Assembly (NCBI GenBank): GCA_030412805.1
Contig: JASJFJ010000004.1
Span: forward strand, 4,216,001 to 4,280,000
Direction of reading: 5' to 3'
Source: Westerdykella aurantiaca
Taxonomy: Eukaryota > Ascomycota > Dothideomycetes > Pleosporales > Sporormiaceae
Length of the DNA stretch: 64,000 bases
Below the pieces are notes generated by a model, which saw only the letters and a program-made list of their open reading frames with translations, was not told the origin of the DNA and did not search any database. The position numbers were made by a program, and so were the translations under genes. Positions 22,686-34,387 of this stretch are shown in pieces; position 1 is the first letter of the stretch, and every line of letters starts with the position of its first letter.

Positions 22686-24331
22686 ATGGCGTCCGCAATC
22701 TTCTTCCTCGACCTGAAGGGCAAGGTGGGCGTGACAGTGCTCTCGGTGAAGCTTCACTAACAACCTGATAGACCCTCCTGGCCCGAAACTACAGGGGAGA
22801 CATCCCCATGTCTGCCATTGAGAACTTTCCTACTCTTCTCAGTGAGGCTGAAGAAGAGAGCTCCGCCGTCCCGCCATGCTTCTCGAACGAAGGCATCAAC
22901 GTACGCCCCTCCTTTCCGAATACCCCTACCCTCGCCACAATGATCCAAGAGCACCCCCGCTAACTGGGTACTCAGTACTTGTATATCCGACATAGCAATC
23001 TGTTCCTCGTAGCCCTCACAAAACGTAACACGAACGCCGCCGAAATCCTGCTCTTCCTACACAAGATAGTCGAGGTCTTTACAGAGTACTTCAAAGAGCT
23101 GGAGGAGGAGAGTATAAGGGATAACTTTGTTATCATTTACGAGTTGCTGGACGAGATGATGGACTTTGGGTATCCTCAGACCACCGAGAGCAAGATATTG
23201 CAAGAGTGAGACCCCCTTAGTTGAGGTCGATCGACTCCTTGGAGGCGAAACTAACAGAGGCGTAATACAGATATATCACACAGGAGTCGCACAAGCTCGA
23301 AGTACAAGCACGGCCGCCCATAGCGGTTACCAACGCAGTGAGCTGGCGAAGCGAAGGCATCCGCTACCGGAAAAACGAGGTCTTCCTCGACGTCATCGAG
23401 TCGCTCAATCTGCTCGTCTCCGCGAACGGCAACGTGCTCCGATCCGAGATTTTGGGCGCAATTAAGATGAAGTGTTACCTGTCCGGCATGCCAGAACTGC
23501 GGTTAGGGTTGAATGACAAGGCCATGTTCGAGACAACGGGGAGGGCAACAAGAGGCAAGGCGGTGGAGATGGAGGACGTCAAGTTCCACCAGTGTGTGAG
23601 GTTATCGAGGTTTGAGAACGACCGCACGATCAGCTTCATCCCGCCGGACGGCGAGTTTGAGCTGATGAGCTACCGCCTAAACACCCAGGTGAAGCCCCTG
23701 ATCTGGGTCGAGTGCATAGTGGAGAGTCACTCGGGCAGCAGGATAGAGTACATGCTGAAGGTGGGTACGCCGGATGATTCTCGCAAGTATCGGATGACTG
23801 ACGTTTACCTCGTCCAGGCCAAAGCACAATTCAAACGACGAAGTACGGCAAACAACGTACAGATCTCGATCCCAGTACCGGAAGACGCGGACACGCCACG
23901 GTTCCGAACCAACATCGGTACCGTGCATTACGCGCCCGAGACATCGTCGATAGTGTGGAAGATCAAGCAATTCGGAGGCGGCAAGGAGTTCCTCATGCGC
24001 GCAGAGCTGGGTCTCCCTTCGGTACGAGGCGACGACGAGAAGGGCGGCGGAATGATGGGTGGTTTTGGTGGTAGCATGGGGGGTGTTGGCGGAGGCAAGG
24101 GCAAGAGGCCCATCAGCGTGAAGTTTGAGATTCCATACTTCACCACCAGCGGCATCCAGGTGCGGTACCTGAAGATCATCGAGCCCAAGGTGAGTACAAG
24201 TCTGTGCATTCGGTATCTATGTGTGCCGGTGCTGACGAGTCGATGTGTAGCTTCAATATCCGTCGCTGCCCTGGGTACGGTATATCACGCAGTCTGGCGA
24301 TATCGCAGTGCGGCTGCCGGATGTGCAGTAA
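22686..24331 (+). CDS. apm1: AP-1 clathrin adaptor complex, mu subunit
   Basis: The medium chain of the trans-Golgi/endosome AP-1 adaptor recognises YxxPhi sorting signals. Five exons (22686-22724, 22772-22900, 22976-23205, 23271-24189, 24251-24331) encode 465 aa. The N-terminal longin-like domain begins SAIFFLDLKGKTLLARNYRGD, and the mu-homology domain starts after AVSWRSEGIRYRKNEVFLDV. An extra Gly/Met-rich loop near residues 400-425 (GGGMMGGFGGSMGGVGGG) makes the protein about 20 aa longer than the yeast or animal protein. The C-terminal strand ends GDIAVRLPDVQ. Confidence 0.97.
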
Positions 24332-24595
24332 ATATCGTCTTCGTTGCGGGAAGCAGAATACGAACCATTAATTATGACTCGCTCACGTTACTAATAGGTG
24401 CACTAGCCCGTGATGTTGAGCTCCGAGTGTGTATATCCCTTTCTGGCGCAGACCGTCTGCGTCATACATGGCAGTAAACAGGGTGTAGACAGTAGTACGT
24501 TCTATACAACAAATCTTCATGACCAGGGCCGGACCCAAGGGGAAATCCGGGCCCGTCCCAACTCGGCTGCCCAATCCCGCAATTCCCTCTCTCCC

Positions 24596-26538
24596 CTACA
24601 GAATCCTCTCCAACCTCCCCTTCCAGCCGCCTTTCTCGGCATCGCCCGCTTCCTCCCCACTCCCACTCCCCGCCTCACTGACGCCCTCCACAACATACCC
24701 CTGCGAATCGTACACATCATCCGGCAGCACCGCCTGCTCAATCATCGTCTCCTTGGGCGGGAACACCGTCCCAAGGACCAAATACACAATGCTCGTCCCC
24801 GTAAACCCCAACAGCCAGCCAAAATGATACGGGCGGGCGCCAACGCCAACGTCGATGTTGGAGTTAATCGAGTTGATGAAACCCGGCAGATTGGGCGCGA
24901 CGCCGACGAGGAAGGCGACGACGGCGCGCCAATTGACGCCGTACGTGTAGCGGTAGATGCTGTCGGGCTGGTACAGCGCGAGCGTGTTGTACTTGCGCTT
25001 GTGGATGACCCAGAAGTCGAAGACCATGATGCTCGCGATCGGGCCGAGGAAGACGGCGTACGCGGCCATGAAATTGAGGAAGGAGCCTGCGCTCTGGAGG
25101 ATCTTCCAGGGGACCAGGGCCCAGCAGAGGATGGCGCAGAGCAGCTGCCCGCGGCGGATGTTGACGTACTGGGGGAACAACGCCGTCAGGTCGTTGGCCG
25201 CGGACAGCGAGTTGGCGGAGATGTTGACGCCCAGGGAGGCGAGGGCGAAGGAGAAGGCGGCGAAGAAGCGGCACGCGCGGGACGACCAGTGCGAGATGAG
25301 GGCCATCGGGTCCCAGAGGAGGGCGCCGTAGCGCAGGGAGCCGGCGGAGGTGGCGGCGATGCCGATGAAGGAGATGAAGGTGAAGATGATGGGAAGGAGG
25401 GGCACGTAGAGGAGCTGCCATTTTACGGAGACGCGGGAGTAGCGGGAGAAGTCGGCCTGTGGAGGATAAGTTAGTGACTTGTGGAAGTGTACCCCGTTCG
25501 AGATGTTCGTACCTGGTTGACGCTGAGTGTGGCAAAGTTTCCAATGACGGACGTCAAAGAGGAAAGGAATGCCCAACTGTAGGCACTGCCGCTCAGTGTC
25601 GGCTTCTGGTGGAAGACGTCTCCACCGTCTGTCGCTACAAATGCCCAGATAAGGATTGCTATCCAGGCAATGGGAACGATAACGCTCTTGACCATGAACA
25701 GCCAGCGAAGGTTATTCGGATGCATGCACAGGAAGGGGATCTGGAGCAGCCAGAAGAGAAAGAAGGCGACCATGGTGTTGGTCTCTATGCCCGCATTGGC
25801 CGGCAGGTCGTTTTTGAGGGTGAGGAACGAGGGCCAGATGGCGCCTAGCATGACACGAAGGGTGTTTGCGCCGTTCATGGTCTGGATGGCGAACCAGAAG
25901 ACTGCAAGAATGCATCTTGAAATGATCGCAATATAACTGCCCCAGAAGCCCCAGGATGCACGTGCGAGGACTGGGAAGGGTGCATGGTCTGGGAAGTGTC
26001 AGTGGAAATGGACGGAACTAAGAGGGAGAATGTATGAAGTCAAGGGTGAGAAGAGGGTGCACGTACGGATGACTCCAGGAGCACCGTTGAGAGCGATGAC
26101 GAACGATATGATGAAGAAGGCCAGTGCAACTATGCCTAGGCTCTCACGCCATGAGAGTCCTGTAATTGGTGTCAATAAACGCTCAATCTAATGGGGAGGC
26201 GAGGACGTACCAATGGCGAGTATGCTGGAGGCGAACTGCCATGTCGATGCGCTGCATCGCCGGTAAGCCTCGACGTAGGGTACCCATGTGGTTTAAAAAA
26301 AGGTCAAGTCCTTACTTGAAAGCGTCCGAGATCCAGTATGCAATAAATGAAGTGACACCCCATTTCCTTGCGTGCCGTGGGACCGGGTCAAGATCTTTAT
26401 TCGTCCTTGGGAATGGATGTTAGCATGTGAACCTGGCGGTCCCAGAAAACCAAGTCATTCATACCATCTCTGGTTTCCCTCAGCGAAGGCCGATTTGGGC
26501 TGTTCAACCTTCAGATGGGGTCGCTTGAACACAGGCAT
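24596..26538 (-). CDS. NCS1-family nucleobase/allantoin-type permease (Fur-like)
   Basis: This is a plasma-membrane symporter for a purine, pyrimidine, allantoin or similar substrate. Six exons (26538-26465, 26405-26316, 26251-26211, 26159-26067, 25988-25513, 25456-24596) encode 544 aa, the usual size. The start was found by following the phase back to MPVFKRPHLKVE. The cytosolic N-terminus (NKDLDPVPRHARKWG) runs into TM1 with the NCS1 signature FIAYWISDAFNASTWQFA, and about 12 membrane helices follow. SVNQADFSRYSR is the conserved loop that follows TM6/7 in Fur proteins. Substrate specificity cannot be read off. The gene is convergent with AP-1 mu. Confidence 0.93.
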
Positions 26539-27364
26539 TCTTCCCGACGACTACGGAAGGCGAGGAATGAAATTTTTTCCCTACTGTACAAGCCCTGAAG
26601 CAGTTGGGGCTCTTTGTGGGTGCGGGGACGGCCTTAGTTTTTGTAGGTCGTACAGGCTTATCCCGCCTAGGGAGCTCGATGCAGATAAGACATCCTGACC
26701 CGGTAAGATACACGAGGCGACCCTGCAGAACGTGGCGTCGTGGCGATACGTGCGCAGGGGGATCCTCCAGCAGTGAGCACTACTGACAAGCAAAGCCGGG
26801 AGCCTCCGCTCTAGCATAGTCTGAGGCCGCACTTCTTCCCAACCACTCGAGAAAGTGAGGACTCCAGGACTGTGAGGTTCAGATAAGCAACCCTGGCGGT
26901 GATGGGCCAAGTCGCCTCGCGCTAACGGAAGACTTCCCCAGACAATAGACGCCGCTATCAGCCATAGCCTCTCCACCATGCCGTGTTGCAACCCCACCCT
27001 CCGGGACTAGAAAGTATGATTTGCTTGTGCTCTCACCACAAAGTCCATGAGAGAAATAGTGAGGTACATATCGTGGGAAACATGTCGCGTGGTCGTCACG
27101 TGGTCGTCGCGTGCAGACATGCGAGATAAGCGGAAGGACATGCTTCAACAAGGATCAGCCTCAACAGACGAGTCTAACAGTATCTCTGCTCGATGATAAG
27201 CTTCCAATGATTCGGAATTGTGCTAAATTAGTAGCGAACCACAGGATTCACGAATCACCTGCAAACCGGTTACCTGGGAGTCCTTGGATCCGTCCCTGCA
27301 GCTGATTTATTATTGAATTGAAATGATTTTGCCCATCGATATGCTCCGTGGACCGTAACTATGC
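26539..27364. other. Intergenic, 0.83 kb, with an E-box
   Basis: This is the permease promoter and the 3' flank of the ligase-like gene. Between 27086 and 27113 the 9-mer GTGGTCGTC is repeated with a 2-nt spacer, and a palindromic CACGTG (27097-27102) sits in the middle, a possible bHLH site. Confidence 0.4.
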
Positions 27365-29226
27365 TCAGATATACGCCAAAGTGTGATCCTCATTGAAGGT
27401 TCCTGCGAACATGTCAGTCAGCTTGAGGCTCCCTGATAAAATCGCTCGGTCGAAAGCTTACCATTCACCCCTAGAGACGCCTCCCCTCCCGCTACGGCGG
27501 GACCAGATACCACAATCTCACCAGCCACGTGATCATCCGTCGTCTTGTGTGCCGGCGTATCCTTCAGCTTCACCTCTATCGAGCTCAGTGGCACGCCGAA
27601 GTGGCTATGCTTGTTTGCTGGGCTGACTCCCCTCCGATAGTCGTAGATGTTGGTCTGCGCAACCGCACCAGCAACCTTGGCCGCCGTCAGCGCATACATC
27701 ACCCGTGCCTTGGTGTAGATGCGGAGATCAGAAAGGTCCTCGGAGCTTAGAGGAGGCGTGTTCTGCCCCGCCCTCTCGGAAACGAACAGCAGGCGCAGCT
27801 TTCCTGGAGCGGGCCCGATCGACGCCCGAGTGGGTGCATTTAGACGGCTAAGGAACCCCTCGGTAGGCAACCGTCCAGCAGTCAAGACACGGGTTTCCAA
27901 ATAGTGAGCGAATTTCTTCAGCGCAGACGTGATCGTCTCAGTCGTCGTCTTATGCAGCTTGACCGCCGTCTCAGCCGATATCACGGCAATCGTCGGGGCT
28001 ATCGAACGGGTTGCGAGCGCCAGGTCAATACCCGGACCCGCTACTGAATTGATCAGAACCGTCGAGTGGGAAAACAGAGCCGCCAATGTAAGTGCCAGCG
28101 TATAAGAGTTGGTGAAGGAATCCCCCGGAAAGAATGTATCGGATGGCGTGAACCGTTGAGGAGCGGGAAGAGCAGAGATGAGGGCCCCAACCGCAGCGGA
28201 AATATTCTGGATCTCGTGTCAGGCATGGATACTAGGACAGGTTACACCTATCTCACCTGTTGCGTGAACTCGACAATTTCCGCCGATTTGTTGAGGCCGT
28301 CTTGCCAGAGGAATACAATGGGAGGAGCTTTCTCAGTGTCTTCAGGAAGGGCGGGAGCCGTCTTCCTCTGGTCCTGAACCAGGTCATGCCAAACCGACAC
28401 ATCAACCTTGCCTCCAATACCTTCAGGAACCTCATTCCAGTCCATATGTCTGCTCGTTTTCTCCACGGTCCAGATCACCTGGCGGAGCCCAGAAACCCCC
28501 TGACTGACATCATCTAACGGAAGAGAACCCGCCTGAGCAATCAGCGAGTCCGCGCCGGTCCGAATGAGCAGCTCGATCACAGTGGGAGGAGGCTGATTGT
28601 ACGGAATCAAGATGGGATAGAATCCGTAGAAGGCACCTGCGAAGATCGCGACCAATAGCTCCACGCTGTTCGGAAGATAAAGTGCCACCCTCTTCGCCCC
28701 GTGCTCTTTCATATATCTCCCAATCACTTTGATTTCAGCTGTGAGGTCGTCTATGCTGTGCTCGGTGATCCCCTCCTTCCCGAAAACCGTCATGATCTTG
28801 CCCCTGGGACTGGATTCGGCCGCTCTCTCGAGGGGTATCTCGCCGGTGACGCGTTTCCAAATATGCCGAAGATCCCCATCTTTGCCAGCAGAGTACATGG
28901 GCGTTCCAGGGGGTTTCACTTGGAGTCCCGTTCGCAGTGGGTCTATACATGGCTTAGCTGTGGGGAAGAGCGGCGTTGAATCGAATTCACTCACATCCAT
29001 GAGGGGTCTCCGGAGACCTGTATATGGCAGATTCACCAGGCTGCCTCACGTAGGAGGCCTGCGCCTGTCTTGCCAGAAGTAGGGGGTGAGTATCGGCATC
29101 CTGAGCATCATATATCACCCAGCCAATGAACCCGACAAGTGTAAGTACAAGTAGCGTAGTGTAAATGTTCCAGTCGGCGAGAAAGGCCGCAAATTTCTCA
29201 TCGATCTGCTCAACTAGACCCGCCAT
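27365..29226 (-). CDS. Membrane-anchored, degenerate AMP-binding (acyl-CoA-ligase-like) protein
   Basis: Exons 29226-28995, 28942-28257, 28206-27462 and 27402-27365 give 566 aa. A single membrane helix near residues 20-40 (IYTTLLVLTLVGFIGWVIYD) follows a short N-terminus. The next block (LLARQAQASYVRQPGESAIY) and the region up to VALYLPNSVELLVAIFAGAFYGFYPILI match the N-terminal part of long-chain acyl-CoA synthetases. The ATP-binding loop that should read roughly TSGTTGxPK is replaced by FLWQDGLNKSAEIVEFT, and no YGxTE or TGD motif follows. The chain ends about 100 residues early compared with active enzymes. It is probably a pseudoenzyme or scaffold in the ER or lipid droplet. It is head to head with POM34. 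Confidence 0.82.
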
Positions 29227-29599
29227 AACGAACGCATCAGAAAATCAGGATTGTACGAGAAGAGCGAGTGTTGCTGTGTCTCACGGATGACGCGGGGTGA
29301 GCTGCCCAGCCCAGCTTGAGGCCGGGGAAGTGGATGACTAAGCGCGTATATCTTATTTACCCTCAGTCCTACGGCAACCGCAGTCCCCCGAGTCAACACA
29401 ACACAACACCGCAACTTCACGGGTCGCTAATGCCCAGCTAGGGGCCTTGCGATCGGGTTACTAACTTACTAACTACAGCAACAGCGAACCTCGACTTCTC
29501 CTCGCTAACAGCCCGACCAATTGAGCCTCGCTCCCGAAGTCATCAACGACCACAACACACGTTCCAGAGAGTCGCTATATACCAGCAGGAGCACTTCCA

Positions 29600-30481
29600 A
29601 TGGAGGTCGCACGGTCGCCGGCTACGCCGGTGACTCCAGCGGCTCAGAAGGTGCAGCAAGAAACACCGACGGGAGCATGGCGCCACCCCAAACTCAACGA
29701 GATCGTACGTCGACAAAATGCTGCCGCTTTCGATGAAAGCAACGTACGAAGTGTCGTCGCGAATGCGGCCGTCCTGTTCTTCACATACGCCGTGTTCAAC
29801 GCCAAACTTCCCTTGGCGGTTCTGCGTATGTTGCAGTATGTTTGGCATTCCTTTCCATGTCTCTTGCTAGATATTGATGAGCATGATAGGGCCAGCCTGA
29901 TCAACTTCACAAATAGCTTGCCCTATTCGAGCTACGGACTAGGAGCGATCCGCCTCGTGTTCGTTGTCAATATCGTTCAGGCGCTGTGGCCACTTGTCCT
30001 CCGCTACTACCCCGACGACGTCGCCGACATTCCTCTCACACCCTCCCAGCGGCAAGCCATGGGCTTGGACCCCAACGTCTCGACACCGCAAACCCCCGGG
30101 TCGGAGTATGCCTCGCCGAACTACATCACTCCTCCTCGCTACCAAAGGTCCACGCCTCGTAGTCTGGGCACCTCCGGAGATCGCTACTCTCCTCTCTCAG
30201 GCAGTCCGCGCGGCAGTTTCGGCCTGTCCACCTCGCATTCTCCCTTCTCGCCGAACAATGGGAGCCCGCTTTTCCATAAGGTGGTCGGGGGGAGCGCAAG
30301 CAAACGGATGCCGTTTGATAGGAGCAGCCCGCTTAGCAGCAGTCTGTTCATGGAAAGCAGTTCTAGCAGTACTCCCAGTACGCCCACACCGGGCGCTGGG
30401 AAGGCCAGTGTTGGGCTCAATAACAAGTGGTTATATGAAAAGGGACGGGATGGTCGGGGGACTTCGCTTCTATATTCTTGA
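29600..30481 (+). CDS. POM34: Nuclear pore membrane protein Pom34 homologue
   Basis: A component of the nuclear pore membrane ring. Two helices lie in the N-terminal half: VVANAAVLFFTYAVFNAKLP, and GLGAIRLVFVVNIVQALW after the connecting segment NFTNSLPYSSYGLG. A long Ser/Pro/Thr-rich tail ends in the conserved motif VGLNNKWLYEKGR. A 54-bp intron at 29836-29889 (GTATGT...TAG) is likely because its removal gives a compact loop (RMLQASLINFTNSLPY); the intron is a multiple of three with no stop, so the unspliced form is also open (293 vs 275 aa). The assignment rests on the fungal Pom34-type tail motif and topology. Confidence 0.85.
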   Translation: MEVARSPATPVTPAAQKVQQETPTGAWRHPKLNEIVRRQNAAAFDESNVRSVVANAAVLFFTYAVFNAKLPLAVLRMLQYVWHSFPCLLLDIDEHDRASLINFTNSLPYSSYGLGAIRLVFVVNIVQALWPLVLRYYPDDVADIPLTPSQRQAMGLDPNVSTPQTPGSEYASPNYITPPRYQRSTPRSLGTSGDRYSPLSGSPRGSFGLSTSHSPFSPNNGSPLFHKVVGGSASKRMPFDRSSPLSSSLFMESSSSSTPSTPTPGAGKASVGLNNKWLYEKGRDGRGTSLLYS

Positions 30482-30852
30482 GAGCGGCCGCGTGCGAGAG
30501 GAGTTGGTAACTGACAGTTGGTTGACGGAGAGATGCATGGCGCTTTATACCCTGATATATCGCCTTGGCGCATTAGATGGACTGGGAATTACATGTACAG
30601 TGTTTCTTCAACACTGCACTCTGCACGTGGGCTTGGTGTTTCGGTTTCGTGAAGGCGTCTCAATAGTGGAGAACAAATTACATTTAGCTTCCTTGAATGC
30701 GCGCCAGCTGCTACAATTCGTGATTTCATACAATACATATAAACAACAGACATCCATCTTAAATCCGTTGTCGCCGCCATTGCTGGCTTCCCGGATCACT
30801 CTCCGCAATTATTCCTGCATGGCTTCGACAACCCAATCCCATGCCTACCCCC
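30482..30852. other. Convergent intergenic, 0.37 kb
   Basis: Joint 3' flank of POM34 and the DUF4748 gene. ATACAATACATATAAAC around 30730 is A/T-rich as expected for termination. Nothing else seen. Confidence 0.4.
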
Positions 30853-31555
30853 TCAGCTGAACCTATCCCCCTTCCGACTCCTAAACACCTCCGTGGCCTC
30901 ATACTTGCTCTTCTCCCTCATGGTCTGCCCCTCGTCCTCGGGCGCATGCCTCGTGGGCGCCGGATCCTGACTCGCCTCCTGGCTGGGATTCCCCGCCTGA
31001 TCCCTCTGATCCCCCCACTCCTCGCCCATCCTCTCCTTATTCAACTCGCTCCGACTCCCGCTATACGCATTATTCACCATTTGCGATGTCGTCAGCGGCT
31101 GGGACGCCGGGGTCGAAGCGACGGCCGACGGGATGGGCTGCTGGGCGTTGGGGGGAGGAGACGGGAGTTTGCCCTTCATCGAGTACTCCTTCTCGAGCTG
31201 GTGCTGGGCGATGCGCTTCTGGCGGTCGGCCTCGGCGCGCGCGGCGCGGTCCGCGTTGATGGACTTTTTGGCGAAGTAGTAGGCGCCGGCGCCGGCGGCG
31301 ATGAAGGCGCCCCAGCCGTAGCTGGAGGGGAGGTTAGTGAGGATGTTTGGGGTATGATGAGGTGGGTTGGAGGTTCATTGTTGCAGAATTTGCAATTGGG
31401 GTCTAGGGGGCGAAAAAGGTTCAAGCGGAGAGCAGGCCTGCCAGAGGGTGTTGCGGAGGTCTCGGAGGTGGTGGTGAACGTACTATACTGATTTAACCTA
31501 GCATACTGTAAGAATTGGAAACGGGCGGTGCAGCGTTGAAGCTTACTGTGTTCAT
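30853..31555 (-). CDS. DUF4748-like small single-span protein
   Basis: A small fungal protein of 163 aa, probably mitochondrial or membrane-associated. The first exons are tiny: 31555-31547 (9 nt, Met-Asn-Thr) and 31497-31484 (14 nt), then 31321-30853 after a 162-bp intron. This model was chosen because only the acceptor at 31498 restores the frame. The mature sequence starts MNTVKSVYYGWGAFIAAGAG, where the hydrophobic stretch is followed by YYFAKKSINADR and a Lys/Arg/Gln-rich helix, the DUF4748 pattern. The C-terminal half is disordered, rich in Pro, Ser, Gln and charged residues, and ends EVFRSRKGDRFS. Function unknown. Confidence 0.75.
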
Positions 31556-33013
31556 GATGATTGTGTGAAGAAGGTGCAAACTCTCAATTCTGGCTTGTAG
31601 AGGCAAAAGTGATGGGTTGCTCAGAAAGTTTCGCGGAAAGTTGCTCAGAAAGTCGTAATGGTCCCCGAAAGTGGTCTGACGTCGGTCCAGAATTGGGGGA
31701 GCTCGGGCTTGGCGGAGAGCTTCTTTGGACCTGCGCGGGTTGCTCCATGCTTCCGTTTCTTCCTCTATCACCACCACCAGGGCATATGGAATACAGGCCG
31801 CTGTGGCTTCACGAGACTTTTTCCCTAGAACATATCCCTACGATCGTACTAACTCTGGAGAGAGTTTCGAGAACGGTCCACAGGCTGCGCCTTGACGGCT
31901 TCCTCACTGGTCGCAGAACCTACTTACACCACAGCTTAGACACGCAATGCGCCATCTACCGGAAACCTGGGCGCTGTCAAGAGTTGGAGGGTTGTCAAAC
32001 TTGCGCCAATGCCGTAATCAGGGACCCATGTGGGAGCTGCCACCTATGTGTCGTGCCGCTATGCGTCGAAGTCATACACAGTCCATATGCCAAAGGACCA
32101 ATCATCGACAAGCCACATACTGGGGCTGGTGGAGGCTGAACTGGTGAGCTCTAGGGGAAAGGCGCAATCCCAAGACGCACAGTCTCAAAGTTCGAGCTTT
32201 CGCCTACCGTTCACGAGTAATAGGATGCCGAATTGTAGATCAGCCTACCCTACCCTTCGCAGGCCTCGTTCATCTCCACGGCCATCACTGAGCGCTCCGC
32301 CCCTAGACGTACGTCACTGACGGTCTAATCCACGCCTCGTGGGACCCAGCCGCTTTTTACATGAGGCTCTAGCTCTAGCGTCTTTGTGGCATTACGTTCG
32401 ATGTCAATTCACCTATACCGTGCTTACTCTCAAGGATCACCTGCACAGGTTTACCTCCCGCTCGGAACCCCACGAGGTCTCTGGTCCACGTGTACGATGG
32501 ATTGTGACGGCTCCTCTTCGTGTTCCCGCTACACAATACCCTCATCTTATCGGAGCCTTTCCCTCCGTCAGGGCTGAGTCCGTAGCTCCACCCTGGCCGG
32601 TCTCGAGCCGCTGCAGCCGGGCTGCGTTACGCGCATTGAACTCCTGACCGAATACACAGTCGACGCGTAGGCCTAGTCTTGCAGTTCAAAGGGCTGTATG
32701 TACTGCGTATTATGTGCAGCGGGTTTTGGGTTTGAGCGAGGTGGTACCGATTGCTCATGACGCTCTAGTGGAGGGACTAACAGATGTAAGGCCGCGTACA
32801 TCTAGGCGTATTTCTGCGCTGAGCTCGGAAGCTCTCATCGTCTCATCCTTGGTACCCTGTGGTTGATATATTTCTGTTCTGGTTGTCTTCTTCTTTCCGT
32901 CTCATCATCTCAACAGACATCCTGTCACCTCTCCCTTTCAGTTAACCTTCTCCTTCATTTTCTACAAACCACACCTCTGACGCAATACCGCCGCCACAAA
33001 ACCAAAAACAACA
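31556..33013. other. Intergenic, 1.46 kb
   Basis: I found no supportable gene. Short frames here have no homology-like pattern. The right end, pyrimidine-rich from about 32880, is the promoter and leader of the next gene. Confidence 0.45.
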
Positions 33014-33775
33014 ATGTCCCTCCTGGCCCTCACCCTCCTCCTCACCACGGCCCTCGCCCAAGTCAGCCCTCCGGCCGCCATGTCCTCCCTCCTCTCCTCC
33101 CTCTCCATCACCACCACCACCCTGCCCGTGAATCCCTGGACCATCACCTCCCCAGAGGAATACACCTCCCTCTTCAACTCCCTCCAATCCGCCGGCCGCA
33201 TCCCCTCGACCATCACCGCGCCCCTGCCCTGGCCCACCGCCTCCGGCATGTACGGTCCCGGCACCGGCCCATGGGCTCCTGGCGGCCCTCACGGCCCTCA
33301 CGGCCCAGGAGGACCGGGCTTCTGGGGCGGCTCGACGGGCTGCGGGCCCTGGGGCCCATCCAACTGGGGCCCATGGAGCGACTGGTCGACGCGCTCGGAC
33401 TGGCGCTCGAACGGGCCGTGGACGAGATGGTGGGGAGGCAGCCAGTGCCCGGGGACGGACTGGCCGGGCTGGACGGAGGGGCCGTGGAGCACGAGCGCGC
33501 CGTGGACGAGCTGGGGGAACTGCACGGCTGTGACGACGGCGACGAGTCTGGTCTCGACGACGGATGCGGAGGGGAGCGCGAGCGTGGCGACGGCGTTTGG
33601 CGTCCGTGTTGCGAGTGCGGAGAGCGTGGAGACGGGGACGGCGGGCTCGGCGGGGAGTGGTGCTGCGACTCCTCAGGCTACGGGGGCGCAGGGTGCGGCG
33701 GGTGCGGTTGTCACGGTGGCGCCGGTGTTGGCTGGGGCGGCGGCGGCGGTGATGGGGGTGATGGGGGTTTTGTGA
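33014..33775 (+). CDS. Secreted tryptophan-rich protein with GPI-type C-terminus
   Basis: A single exon of 253 aa. Residues 1-15 are a signal peptide (MSLLALTLLLTTALA). An N-terminal part to about residue 70 contains PWTITSPEEYTSLFNSLQSA. The core (about 72-170) is Gly/Pro/Trp-rich with 16 Trp in roughly 100 residues, mostly as PW, DW or SW, plus a few Cys (TGCGPW, SQCPG, GNCTA). An Ala/Gly/Ser/Thr spacer and a hydrophobic tail (VTVAPVLAGAAAAVMGVMGVL) without charged residues after it suggest GPI anchoring to the cell wall. I recall similar hypothetical proteins in other filamentous ascomycetes, but no function is known. The longer overlapping frame from 32863 is not preferred because it lacks a signal peptide or motif. 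Confidence 0.82.
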   Translation: MSLLALTLLLTTALAQVSPPAAMSSLLSSLSITTTTLPVNPWTITSPEEYTSLFNSLQSAGRIPSTITAPLPWPTASGMYGPGTGPWAPGGPHGPHGPGGPGFWGGSTGCGPWGPSNWGPWSDWSTRSDWRSNGPWTRWWGGSQCPGTDWPGWTEGPWSTSAPWTSWGNCTAVTTATSLVSTTDAEGSASVATAFGVRVASAESVETGTAGSAGSGAATPQATGAQGAAGAVVTVAPVLAGAAAAVMGVMGVL

Positions 33776-34387
33776 AGGGGGTGGTGAGGAGATGTTTAGT
33801 GGGATATGGGGGAAATGTGGGTTTGGGGACTTGCGTCAGGAAGGTGGGAGCCGGCGTGGATTTGGAAAGTTTTGTTGACTTCAAGGAAAGGAGTATTGGG
33901 TTGTGTTCCCTTGCAGGCGGTAGGGTAGACCTTGTGCTCAGGATACGCTCATTGATGATTTCCCTTCAGAAGAGGTCACACGTGCATGGTCGTGTGTAAG
34001 CTACCCATGTATTCCAGAACGGTCACTGAAGCATGCATGATCCATTCATGTCTACGTATGCATATGCAATGCAGGACACCATCAGTACCGAGAAAGAGTA
34101 GTATGCACCCCTGTCGTGCCGCCTCTAGCCTTGAACACGCTAGGTGAAGCAATCCATCGCGCGATGCGCAAGGCACACGATCCGAACGCCAGATAACCCA
34201 TGCAAAATGCTAGACGCCTCCCCGCATCGAGCCCGGCAGGGAGGAGACGGAAAAAAAAAAAAGAAAAGAGAAAAGCGGGAAGTGCCATGGATGGCGTATG
34301 CAGGGCATGGTGTAGATAGAATATGAGAAAAGGGTAGTCGTGAAAGGTAGTCGTGAAGAATCGACTCGCTAGCACCAGCGAACTGGC
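33776..34387. other. Convergent intergenic, 0.6 kb
   Basis: Holds the 3' flanks of two genes and an A-rich tract at 34249-34275 (A13 then mixed A/G). I see no gene. Confidence 0.4.

Noticed and set aside
24410..25474. 354-aa plus-strand frame
   Set aside because: Antisense to the NCS1 permease, which has clear helices and splice sites.
32863..33999. 378-aa plus-strand frame overlapping the Trp-rich protein
   Set aside because: His/Pro then Arg/Gly/Asp-rich translation; the alternative frame has a signal peptide and GPI tail.
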